This document shows positions 43,701 through 57,257 of a stretch of DNA of 64,000 bases, one piece after another. The notes below the pieces were generated by a model. The model was not told the DNA's origin. It saw only the letters and a program-made list of their open reading frames with translations, and did no database searches. A program made the translations under genes and the position numbers. How positions within the stretch are numbered: the first letter of the stretch is position 1; each line of letters opens with the position of its first letter. This DNA is from Sepiola atlantica (lineage: Eukaryota; Mollusca; Cephalopoda; Sepiida; Sepiolidae), in the NCBI GenBank assembly GCA_963556195.1, contig OY744519.1, positions 108,942,032-109,006,031 on the forward strand, in the 5' to 3' direction.

Positions 43701-46700
43701 ACTCATACATCACATTAAAAAAAAAAAAAAAAAAAAGTATAAGAATTTACATTTATAAGAGAGTGAATAAAATATATTTGCAAGTAATTCAGACATGGCA
43801 CAGAAAGGAATGAATTAGAAGAAATCAAAGCCTATTGCATATTGACCGTCTGAACTTCAGATGAGTTTATGAATGTTTATTGCAAAATGAGTCAATAAAT
43901 AAAGAGATTTGATTAATATTGTATCTTGGGACCTCAGTCTTGTATTGGATGATAAATTTCAGATAAATTTATCAATAACTAGCAGTACCAATCTGGCGTT
44001 ACCCGAGAGTACTTGTGCTTGCAATATGTTTGAAGCTGTTCTTTTTAACTCTTAATATAATTGGGAAAAATAAAAATGTTTTCCTGTTAACCAAAATAGA
44101 TAAATCACTGATGAATTTTTTTTTTTACAATGATGACGTAAGCAAATTTTTTTTTTTTTTCAGTCATAATTGAAAAATGTTGTCCGGGTACCTGTACCTG
44201 TATCTGGTACGACATTCACCTTGGGCAGGTTGAACCGGCTTCCTCTGAAGGAGGAAGTTTCATGAGAATATTAAATTCACAAGCGATGAGACTACATTAT
44301 TTTTTTAAAATAAACTGTAGTAAAGTACGTTATTATAGTGTCAATATTCATGGTCAAACTTTTAAAATTTGACAAGATAACTCAATGTCTCTGTATGTGT
44401 TCCCTATAGAAAGAAAGGTTAGAGAATCTACATAAAATCTAAAAGTGTATTCTTATGTAAAATTTTCCAGGGAAGACAATGGAAGCATTCCAGAATCTCT
44501 AAGTTCAGGCCTAAGGGAGCTTCCAATGTTTCAGCTTTTTTCTGATTATATTAGGGAGTGAAACGGGAGGAGGAGGAGGGGTAGTAAAAACAAACTAATA
44601 TGGTGTTATGAGCATAGTGAAAAAGTACATAGTAGTGACCCTCATTCAATCCTAAGCAACGTAGGGTCTTCCTACTAGTGTTAGATAATTACAGAAATTT
44701 ACACAACTTATGTAAAGAAAGAACTTAAACGTTAATTCTCCAATGAAACTTTTCGTAAGAATCCCCTCCTCTCACCAAACTAGTTCAAATACCCCTGTCT
44801 ACGATTGGTAAAAAGATCAAGACTTTGATTGCAGATGACAGTAAAGCTATTCATTAGTGTTATTTTCATTATCTTTGTAATGCAAGTTACATAGTCAGCA
44901 AATATATCTTGCTCACCTTCTACTGAACACAAATAAATGAGTTCTGTGAATTTTTGCTTCTGCCTATTCTTCCTGGAGTTTTATTGAAATGTGGTTCTCT
45001 TCCTGATTGAAACCAACGTTGAATTCAAACATAACACTTGGCCAATGGAATGAAAAGAGCAAACCGGGGCTGGTAGAAAGGTTGCTAGTATGCAGAAAAA
45101 GGTTGGATAAAACATTCCCTTCTTAGCAAAGATAATGAAAATGACACTAACGAATAGCTTTACAATCGTCTGTGATCAAAGTCTTGATCTTTTTACCCCT
45201 TGTAGACAAGGGTACTTGAACTAGTGTGGTGAGAGGGAGGGGGGATTTTTATGAGAAAAAGTTTCACAGGAGAATTAATGTCTATTGGCTGTTAGAGGGA
45301 GAAGGATCACATATTTCTAACACACATGTCTGTTTGTGGCCTTATGCTAAACCGAATATTATGTCCGTTTGTGGTCACATTACGGTAGAAATAACACAAA
45401 ACAAGTCGTAGGGATAACTTAGTTGTGCTCGGGATGTGTGTGTGTGTGTGATATCGCCATGGCTTGGGACCCTTACGCTACCTGTTGATCGTTGTCCGCT
45501 TTTATTGACCCAAGTAACAATCTATTCTGGCTCTCGCCATGATTTTTTTCTCTCTCTAACAGTCAGCATCCCCCGAACATATTTACTTTTCTCTAGAAAT
45601 GTCCTTTATTTTTTCGACATCTTTCTGAATTTTCTATCTTGACCATTCCAGCCTATTAACGGCTAACTGTCTTGGCATTACCTTTTCTGTATAATTCAAA
45701 GATGTCTTTCTTTAATTTTTTTTTTTATTGTCATTCGCTTTCTAGCTAATCTCTCCCAGTGGTCCTGGTTGTGGTGGTATGGTCAGTCCATAGTATCACA
45801 TGTTTAGATGGAGTTTTCTTGTAAGAAAAGAAAACTAGAGCTGATTTAATTCATCAAAGATTACTCTTTATATAGTTTACCTATTGGTTTTTTAGACTGT
45901 TCCTTCATAACTTCAATAATTTATACTTCATTTGGCCAACCAGATTCCTTTTTTTTTATCAAAGAATTTTACATCTATTCATCAAAATATTTTTCACCCT
46001 TTTCATAAAGGATTATTTTCATCTTTTCAGCTACTCAACTTATAACATTTTTAACTTTATTATCATCATACCAGTCTATCTAAATCTATGAAAAATAAAA
46101 TCTAGTTAATTTTTTCAAACCAAGATATTAATACTGTATAAGAAGTGCCGATAGAATGAGTAAAGTATCCATCTTCCAAGATTAGTGAATTCTCAGATCT
46201 TTTTGGGTTGAAGGAAACTATGAAAAGAGAACAATGTTTTTTTCAGCTTGATGGTTCAAGGCTAAAAGAGGGAAAGAGTCATATGATTGATGACACAGCA
46301 TTCAGACCTAGCAGCGGGAGATTCAAACGTATGTATTTTTATCAGCTACACAACATACACATCATAGTGGAGAAGACAGAAACAGGACTGTTAAGCTGAT
46401 AATCCAAACGCTTGATTTTTCACTAGTAATAATTTATGTATTACTAACTAATGAGTCACCACTGATCAAGGCCAAAGCCACTCGAGTATAAGAGTTAATG
46501 AAATTGTCAGTTTGGATGCTGAACTATACTGTGAGAGGATAGAAAATGATGGACAGGGTGGGGTGGGGGGGGGACAAAATTTAATTACTTAAGACAGTTC
46601 GACAAGCATTTGTTGAGATTGGACTTGAAGGCGACCATATTGTAGCATGGAAGCAGTCCCACGGCAATGTGTTCCACAGATAAGAAGTTCTGTTCATGGA

Positions 46701-47670
46701 AACTTCGTTTGGCTCCTGTTACATATAGGAAGAAATGAAAAGGTCTTTGCAGTGGCGGTAGAAAATTAAGTTCTTGCTGTGAATGTTTTGTAAGAGTGAA
46801 TCAGAGATTGGAGCTCAGTCAAGCATCTGCCATGGAGATAGCGATAGAGTAGAGAAAGACTAGCAACATCACTTCTGTGAGAAAGAAACTGTAAGAAAGA
46901 AAAAAGGATATCCATCACTAGATTTCAAAGTCAGTTTTGTATTCTGTCAAGATGTGGCAACGGTACTTCCTTTTAGGACATTTAGTCGATAACCTAAATG
47001 CTCAACTCAGATTCTTGAAAATTTTAAGTTTGACTCAGGCTCATAAAGCAATGGATTTACTTACACTCTTCGACTCACTTCTGATCAGGGCTGTGTAGTC
47101 TTTAATTACAGTCGAAACATTTAAAGTTTTCACATTCACTTATGCGTATGGCTACACCACACTGATTTATACGATGAATGGTGCACCTTCTCCAAGTAAT
47201 GTTGCCTCTAGTAACAGCACTAAGCTGGATACTCCACCAGACTAGATGAATTCTAGTATAGAATGCGGCAAGACCAAGAGACCACAAGAAAGATATACTA
47301 TAACATAGTTAACTGGTCAATTGGGGAGAGGGAAATTAATGTTCTTAACTTATTTACTAACTCAACGTTTTAGAGGTAAAGGAGAACTTTAATGGAACAT
47401 TCGAATATCTATGTTTCTCATATAGAGATCAAGTGTTAGCTCCAGGAAGGGGCCCCTTGATTTTGGAAATTAGCATCTCAAAGTAAGGTTAAAACACCTA
47501 TTTTTATGTGTGCTTCAATTTTTTTTGTAAATAAGTGTTATTTTTCATATCAATTATATTCCGATGATACTCTTCTGACGAATAGCAATTCAACAATATC
47601 CTCAGGAGACATTTTACTAAATAAACCCAAAGCAAATTTTACATGCATCTCTCTATCTCTCTCTCACATT

Positions 47671-47713
<43 letters not shown>

Positions 47714-50700
47714 CAAAGTTATTTAAGATCTAAGAGCCAAATTAACCACAGATTTGGAATCACCACCTTCGATTGGATTTCCTTATCAATTTCAAAAGTT
47801 GTTTTTAACCTTTTTTAAAACTCATTATTCAAAATAAAAAGTACATAAAAATAACATTAGAAACAAATGTTCCGACATTTTTAGCGTTTCTTTTAGCCGA
47901 CCGAACAACTATTTTCTAGTCAAATCATTGTACACATTTGACCTATTGTTTTAAACATTTATCTTTATTTTAAAAAGATAAAAAAATTTACTTTAATAAT
48001 AAAAAAAAATAATTTTATATTTATGATTTTTTAAATTTATTTCAGACAAGCAAACTATATTAGATTCATGCAGGTGAAAAATCCCTATGCAAATCTAATT
48101 TAAGTAGGTTAAAAGTAAAATATTTTCATTGGATCGATGGGCAAGCATTTGCTTTTAGTAAAAAGAATTTATGCCATCAATTGTTTTTGTTTGCTATAGC
48201 GTTCCAGTTATTTCATAGCCAATAATGATCATTATCTGAATAATAATTTTTTTTTAAATAAAAAGATGGATGAAAAATATTTAATAGATGTTCTTAACTT
48301 CTAATCTTGGCTCTAAAATTCAAGAAAAGTTGAGACACCCAGCGTAGACGGGTACTTACACTAGTATATAATAAATTGTACTTACCAAAACGATGGGCAG
48401 TAAAGTTTTCTCAAGTAAAATGCTATGAACTTGGTACCTAATAGAATCAATAATGCTAGCAGGATGGTCACCAGTTTTATCCAAAAGGTCTCTAAAGTGA
48501 ACGAGACAAAATCAATGATTACCAAAAGCTTTTACATGAAATGAGAATACAAATGAATAATTTCATCAACATTTTAACACAAAAAAATGTTAAAAAAAAT
48601 GAATATACTTACAAAAAATATTTTTCTATAAATCTCTGGTTGATTTAAGGCTCATATATTAGGAAATGGGATTTGTTATTTTCATTGATACAAAATCTTA
48701 AGGCAAAATATTTAAGAAATATCTTTCCAAGTGGATAAGTGACAAAATGGATTCTTACAAGTTAACTAAAAATTCAAGAGAAGACAATACAAAACACTTA
48801 AAAATGAGAGTGGTGGAATTATTATAATGATAGTAATCATAAAAGTGGACATGATAATAATAATAGTGACCACGGTACTAATAATAATAATTGTGTTGGT
48901 CGTGGCTATGGTAATAACAATAACAGTGTTGGTGGTGGCCACAGTAATAATAGTGTTGGCAGTTGTCATAATAATAACAACTAGTGGGACACGTGTAAAT
49001 TACACAAAATGATGTTTTCAATACTAATTATCTTGTTCCTAACCTATACATGTTTGAATAAAATATGATAAGATTTGACGTGTATATTTATTTTAAAAAA
49101 TGAACAATACATGAAAACAATTTATAAAACTTCTTTATATACAATATTTCTAGTGAAGGTAATATTTTGACGACTAAACTTACTTTGCAAATGCTTTAGA
49201 TTAAATTAAATTTGGCTCCAATTCATGAGTAGCATACAACGATTCGGAAGGTCATTGCTTTTGATGTAAGCGTGACACACAAAATAACACACGCTATCGT
49301 ATTAATATGTGTCTTCCCAGTCGTCCCCTTCCTACCCCCCCCCCCTCGATGTAGAAAAAAAAAATCTTAGAGGTTGGTTGGGATCGAACTATAAACCAGT
49401 CGGGCCGACGTCAAAAAACGATTTCAAAATCCTACGTCGCTAACTGTTGTGCCAAAGGGAAATACTTGAAAACATTACGAAAATTAGGTGACTTGAATGC
49501 TTTTACAAATCTAGGTGCGGCACGCATGCGCAGAGCTTTTGATGTAAGCGTGACAAACAAACACACTAGCTATCGTATCAATATATAGATAATAGTGTTG
49601 GCGGTGTCCATGGTAATGACAATAATAGTATTGCTGGTGGCCATGGTAATAATAATAATAATAATAGTGGTGGTAGTAAGCATAATATACGGCACAATCA
49701 CGTTGACACACCGGTTCCCGTTAGATCACCGAAGTTAAGCGGCGTTGAGCCTAGCCAGTACTAAATGGGTGATCATTTGGGAATACCAGGTGCTGTATGT
49801 GTGCTCTCTGCTTATCTCGGCATTGTTTCCAGTCGTCCTGTATTACTATTTGCCATTGGAATCAAGCAATGCCGACTCAGGAGAGCGGTTGTTGGGGATT
49901 GCGCAACCCTTGCAATTATAAATTCACTGGCAGGGCACTCATACGTCGAAATTCGACAGGAGAGAGTCCATCGAGTAAGCATAATGATTGGAGTAATATT
50001 TGCAAGAATAACTGATAGAAATGGGAAATATTGTAGCAGTGGAGTTAGAATCTGATTTCAAAGCCTATGCATTTTCAGGCAAATGTACAAGATTTTGTTA
50101 TTTCTTAGCTTCATAAAAAGAGGACAAGATGTATAAAAGTAAAGTTTGTATCTTAAAATTGATTTTTTTTTTTTTTTTTTTTTTTTTAAATCGACATTAC
50201 AACAGCTAAAAAAACAAAATGAACCACTATTTCGAGGCCATTAATATAAAACCACTTAAATCAATGACCCGCAGTTGCTTATAGCGATGCTCGCTCCTTA
50301 AAAGCATTAATATAGTTGAACTGGATGATAATCTTATCAGTTTAAGAGCACGCTTTCCTAGCTTAAGTGTAGGAAAAAAAGGAAACATATCAAGAAATAT
50401 TCAAAGTTTATTAGTTTGTCAGGAAAAAAAAATCTAAAGGAAATTCTAAAGTTTATTGGTTTTTACCAGTTTTAAAGAATAATTATTCTAGAGAATAACT
50501 ATTATAACTATACAATTTTTTTTTTAATATTGATATCTTTAATTAATAGTTTTGATAACAAGAAATAAGTACAATAAATGTTTGGAATTTCTGAAATTAG
50601 GATTGATAATTTGTATTATTCGGAATACTATTTTTTATCTTGGATATTATTCTCACAAGTTTTCTCAGATGTAACCCCCAACCTTCTTCAGGTGTGCCTT

Positions 50701-51650
50701 GTCTAACTCGGGAATCTGTAAGGAATTTTGAACTGAACCTTTCATTTAATCTACGGGGGTAGAGTGTTCTTGTTCCATCAGCCATGATCGGGTACAATTC
50801 TTAAATAATTCTTCATGGTACAATAGATAAAGTGATAAGTAATAAGTAGTTTTAAGTGACAGTCACTACTGGCGATACTAAGAATATAATTTGGAAATAC
50901 TTATAATTTCTACTCGGTCATGACTGATTGAACGAAAACAATCTACCCCCGTGGATTAAATAAAGGGTTCAGTTCGAAATTCCATACAGATTCCAGAGCT
51001 TGACAAGATGCACCTGAAGAAGATCGGAGGTTACATCGGCCGAAACGTTGTGAGAATAGCATCTAAGATGAACACAGTAATCTGAATAAGCCAAATACAA
51101 AGTATACATTAAAAAGGACATTTTGTTAACTATAAAACTATTTCTATATTAATAAACTTATTTTTAAATAAAAAAAATACAAATAAATTAAAAGTATAAT
51201 TAGGTTAAGAGGGTTTTTTTTACCTAAATATACTGTTTAGACATTAAATTATCATAAAAATCCTATTAAAACAAGGTAAGCTTAATAAACAATTTATAAA
51301 ATAAATTTTTTTCTAAGCCAATAAACAATCTTTATTTCTTCTGATAATATACCACAAAAACATTAATCTGTAAGGGTAACTTTGAAAAAGTGTCCATAAA
51401 ATGTCCATGAAATATAGTGTACAAGCAACTGCATTAGAAAAGATTCGCCAGTCGGGGATCCATATAGGCCTGAATGTTTTTGATTGCGATTTACTAAACA
51501 AACTGGAAATAGCTGAAGGAGTTTACGATTTGAAAGCCGAAAAAAAATGTAAAAAGGCAGACACCACTAAAGCATACAACTACAAAACCAAAATGAATTC
51601 AATTGTGGTGACAGCAGCTGCGCAGTTTCTTGAAGAAATAATCGCATTCT

Positions 51651-51685
<35 letters not shown>

Positions 51686-54600
51686 CAAATTGCAACTAAT
51701 GCAAACAGAAATGCAACCTTTTGGTAAAACTATATCCTTTAACTCATCATACTTTACAGATAAATAAAAATGTAGTAAGATTTTTTTTTTTTCGACTAAG
51801 AGCCTATAGAGGCTAGTATGAGTAAAGTGGGTAAGGGTTAGAGTTTAAAAAATTAGTTAGCATAAAAAAAAAATGTTGAAAAAAACTTCCTAAAGAAAAA
51901 TTACAAAAAAAAAAAGTTGACTCAGTTAATGATTTGAAGAAAATTATTAAACCCATTCTTAACACAAGGGGGGGAGGAAATTAATTAAACCTTATCTTGA
52001 GTCAAGGAAAAAATGAAAAAGTTGTTTCATTTAATGTTGGTACTAATTGACTGTTCGGCAACAGACATTTCTGGAATGTTCCGTAAATCGTAATTGTAAA
52101 CATTAGAGCCAATATGGATCTGCGGCTGGTGAATTACCAAGATTTCATATTCCAATTGTGAATTTTAAAAGGTTTTCTTTTAAATTAATACCACTATCAA
52201 TCTACAGTCAGTGATTTTTTGTTTGATTTATTTACTTAAACCAAACTTTTCTATTATCAATTAGAAATTATCAGTTTCTATGTTTCATTACGTGAATGAG
52301 ACAGTTGATTGCTTGTACAATAATTAGTAAACAAACCAATAACAGCATGATAGAACATTAAAAAAAAGTAATATAATTTTTATTATATAAAATACTTCGC
52401 TCAAAGTAAAACATTTTCTTCTAAAAGAAAATCAAATTAAATACCTAAAGTTTTCAACAAAAGGGGTTTTCAACACTGTAAATCTCTTGGGCTGAAGTGG
52501 CACTCGTCCCTGAGGTAACCCAAGTTGCTCTACAGAGTGTTCCAAGTTTGGGGTGTACATCTCTCCTTCGCAGAGGATCATACCTGTCTGATTTTCTACA
52601 GTCTGGAAAAGAAACAATTTATATATAATATAATAATCTATATAATAATACCCTAGGACATTTCATGTTCATATGTACATTATCACTTTTCACACACATT
52701 AAAAAGATGGTGATTGGTAATTAATCTAGTGTCACTAAAGTAACAATTAAATTGCTACTATTCAAAATAAATAAATAAATAAATACATACATAAAGAAGA
52801 GACATATTCGTTTTATTTATTTAAATGATATTTAGGTGACAATAACAATTATCATCATGGAAGAAGAATTCACAATACATACATAATAGGGGAATGGGAG
52901 CAGTTAACCCAAAGCACGACTGTTTTACTTCCAGTCCAGAAAAAAAGATAAAGATCTCATCAGCTTATCCGCTATATGTTACTACTACGACTTTTTGTTA
53001 TAACACAATATCCTGACACCTAACCCTAGTTTCACTCCTAATCGAAAATTACACATTCTTGCTTAACATTACATGGAATTTTCCGTTTTTACCATATTTT
53101 TTTTTTACACACCCGCATGTAAATATTGCTACAATAAAAACAATACTTAATATATGCTATATCTTATGTTCTTTATTACATGTGTATTTTATTCTCAAAA
53201 TTATAGACAAGACTTTCTGGTAATTTTGCAGTAGAGTTTACAGCTGAGAAATAAAATATATATATACATATATATTATTTCATGTATCCACATAAAATGT
53301 TATAAGGAGATATATTTTATGTCTCGATTTTCAGTATTTACTTCAACAGTGCTCAATACATGAGTAGAGCTAGGTAGTAAGTTATGAAATAAATGTATGG
53401 CAATTAAGCTACACAGAGACTTCCGCGTTTCATCCCCGTAGTAAGAATCTGATTGGTTAACTAGCTAGACTAAACACAAAAAATATATATATATATATAT
53501 ATATATACATGCATACAAACAAACAAACACCCAGCAACACAAGCTCCATACATTTTAGCCTGACGATTCCCTATGAGAATGAAACGCGGAAGCTTATGTG
53601 TAGCTTAATTGCCATAAATATATTTTCATAACTTACTACCTAGCTCTACTCACGTATTGAGCACTGTTGAAGTAAATACTGAAAATCAAGACATAAAATA
53701 GTATATCTCCTAATATTTTATGTGGATACATGAAATAATAATACTTAGCTCCTCAAGTAATTGAGCACTCTCATAAAAATTTATTTCACCACTGAAAAAC
53801 AATATGGAAAAAGTTAATTTAGAAACATCACTTAAAAACATCCCGACACCTAGCAAGCATGGATACATTATTAAATTAATTTAAAAACGGACGAACTAAT
53901 ACACCAGAAGCGATGGCAAGCACACTTCTTCCTATATAATAAACAAAAACGCCTAGATACAAAAGAATCCTATGGATTCAAAAGTCTAAAGAACGCAAAA
54001 CCAATAGATATCATGATTAGCTTTGAAAATGACCTTAAATGTAATTAAAGATTTAGATTTCCACAAACATAATTTCTAAAAACAATTACATAACATAGAA
54101 ACAAACAACTCTAACAAAATCTTCGTAAAAGCGGATAAAACTATGAATTTTTATAAAATGAATAAACAAGAGTATAAAAAACTACTCACGGAAAACATTA
54201 CAAAAAACTAGATACAAGTGAACGTAACTACATAAATATAATCAATGCTGAAAGTAAACAAATCAGCAATAGACTAAAAATTAGCAACAAAGTTAATTAA
54301 TTAAAACCTAAGGAAGCCTATATCTTATTTAAAGACCACAAAAGTAATTTTAACAATAACCCTAACACTCGCTTAATTAATCCGACTAACCCCTAAATAG
54401 GAAGAATTAGTAAAACAATTTTTTCTAGAATTAACAAGCAAATAAAAGAAGACTTAAAATTAAACCAGTGGATTAATACTGTCGAAGCAATCACTTGGTT
54501 TGATAATAACGAAAATAAAAATAAATGTATCTTCCGACAATTTGACATTGTGGATTTCTATCCATCCATATCCGAAGATCTCTTCAACATTGCTCTAGAG

Positions 54601-57219
54601 TTTGCCGAGACGTATACCGATATATCCAAGGATGAAATCCACATCATAAAAAAAATGTAGATCAGTTTTAATCAATAATAATGACTAATGGATTAAAACA
54701 AAAATGACAAACTCCTTTGATTTGGTCATGGGTGCCCTGGACTCTGCAGAGGAATAAGATCTTGCGGGGTTATTTATTTTATATACACTCACAAATATAT
54801 TTCATAATACAGATATCGACCTATGTAGAGATGATGGATTAGTTATAATAAAGGATTCCAACTAGGTCAAGGGAGAAAACTTCAAGAAAATTAGATATAT
54901 GGAAATGAAAAAAATAGGCTTAAGAGTAGAAGTCTTGGCTAACATAAAAACAACTCACTTTTTAGATGTCACTTTAAACTTAAATGAAAATACTTACGAG
55001 CCATATTTAAAGGATAATACTAATCCAATATACGTAAACTCAAAGTTCAATCACCCCCCCCCCTCAATCATAAAACAGATTTCTAATTATATCGAATGTA
55101 GGCTTAGCAATAACACTTGCAACGAAAATGTATTTAAGAAGTCAAGCAACATTTACTATACCGCTCTAAAAAAATAGTGGATACCATAATATCGAAATTA
55201 AATAAGCAACAGGACACCAATAATTATAATAAAAAGAAAAGAAAAAGAAATATAATCTGGTATACACCGCCCTATAATCAGATGCTAAAAACTAAGCTAG
55301 GCAAGAAATTCCCAAATCTCATAGAAAAACACTTCTCCATATCCAATCCCCTGCATAAAATATTCAATAAAAATAACCTAAAACTGTCCTACAGCTACTG
55401 CAAAAACTTAGAAATGATAACAAAATACTAAAAGAGAACAGTAGAGAAGAAAAAAATAACAAATTGCATAAAAAAAGTGACCAATATAACAAAAATAACA
55501 CTAAGAAGAACAAAAATATAACCACTACAAATAGTAATAACCAAAACCCTAATAGCAATCACCCAAATAGAAATGAAAAAGTTAGTAATGAAGAGAAAAG
55601 CTGTAACTGCATAACTCGTACACTTTTTGCACTACAAAATAAATGCCTAACCAAAAGTATTGTTTACCAAATCACAATATTTGCAAAATAAAAACCGAAT
55701 AACAAGTACTACGTGGGTATGACTTACCTAGATTTTAAAACTAGATATTACAACCACAACAGCAGGCCAGTACATGTAGAAATTTAGACGACCTGTGTAG
55801 ATTATGTCTGAATGAGAAATTTGAAATCCTAAACTTTAAAGACACCCAACACCTATTAAACTGTAGAAGTGAAATAGCAAGCAACTACTTACACAGAATA
55901 AAATTTACTTTAGGATAAAAATACATAATAAATAAAATAAATAAACACCTAAAAATAAAAATACAAACATGCACGTGTTAAAATAAGGTCACCTATTAAT
56001 TCGACAAAACAAAGAAACAGGGATTAGTCACCCCTATAGAAAACAGAACAAAAGAATACAAAGTAAAATTAACTGAACCCTTGTTCGAGAGAAGCCCTAC
56101 AATTGGTTAATGGAAGCATTAACCCGTGGGAGGGAATAACAAAGAATCTGATTGGTCAACTAGCTAGACTAAACACCACGTGTACATATAAAAACACCCA
56201 GCAACACAAGGTCCATGCATTTTAGCCTGACGATTCCCTATGAGGATGAAATGTAGAAGCATCTGTATAGCTTAATTGCCATAAATATATTTTCATAACC
56301 AATATATATCTATACACACACACACGTACATACATACACACAACAACAAATAAATTTTACCAAACGTAATAAAATTTAATTTTCTACCGACCTGTATACT
56401 TGTAATGCTTTGAAATTTTTTCAAAAAGGTTTTTTTCATTTCTAAATACGATTTCTTCAATATGTTTCAGACCCAGTAAAAAATTAAACATGGCTGCTTA
56501 CATTTAAATATCTTTAAAATAGTTTCAGAACGTTAAAAGTATACAAGTTGGTAGAAAATTTTAATGTATTTTAGTTATCAGATGTAATTTTTTTGTCAAT
56601 TTCTCAGCTGTTAACTCTACTGCAAGATTACAGACTTTCTTTTCTTATGATCAAATATAAATAAAAGCAAGTTTCACTAATAACGTATGAAATAATAGCA
56701 AAAGAATCTTCTGTATTTTAAGGTCATCATAGCAAGAAGGAAAGTTGCAATCAGCATCACTAAACGCATTTGTGTGGGGTGAGCAGAGCAGCAATGCAGG
56801 ATATCAAATATTACTCCAGCCAAAAATATACAGGAATCAAGAAAACAGGACGCAACTTACTGAATCAGAGATTGTCAACCTTGTAACTAATAACAATTGT
56901 AAATACTCACTTGGTTCAAGACTTGGAAAAGAAACATTTCAAAAGCCTTGATATTCTAAGCAAGGTAATCTTTTATTGAGTAGAAAAGTGATTCTTATTG
57001 ACATGTAACTTTTCATACAGTTAAACTTGTAGCAAATCTTAAAAATGCATTTTAATTTTTTTCTTGATATTTAGTCTAATTTCTAAAACAGGATGAGTTT
57101 GAACAGTCAGTTTAAACTACATACTGCATCAACAAGATTTTTATTTGAAAAAAAAAAAAAGGGGAGAAAAAAAACAATTTATATATATATATATATCTCG
57201 GAAGTTTCTCAATCATTAA

Positions 57220-57257
<38 letters not shown>

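Noticed and set aside
48386..48491. DKTG string as the catalytic phosphorylation site
   Set aside because: It precedes the membrane helices. The family-equivalent aspartate is in the exon at 29906-30128 after LGSVT.
49691..49797. Functional 5S rRNA gene
   Set aside because: The match is long but carries many substitutions, lacks the usual terminator context, and continues into a body shared with other dispersed copies.
54899..55431. Two short host genes on the plus strand
   Set aside because: Both frames are pieces of the decayed Penelope-like reverse transcriptase.
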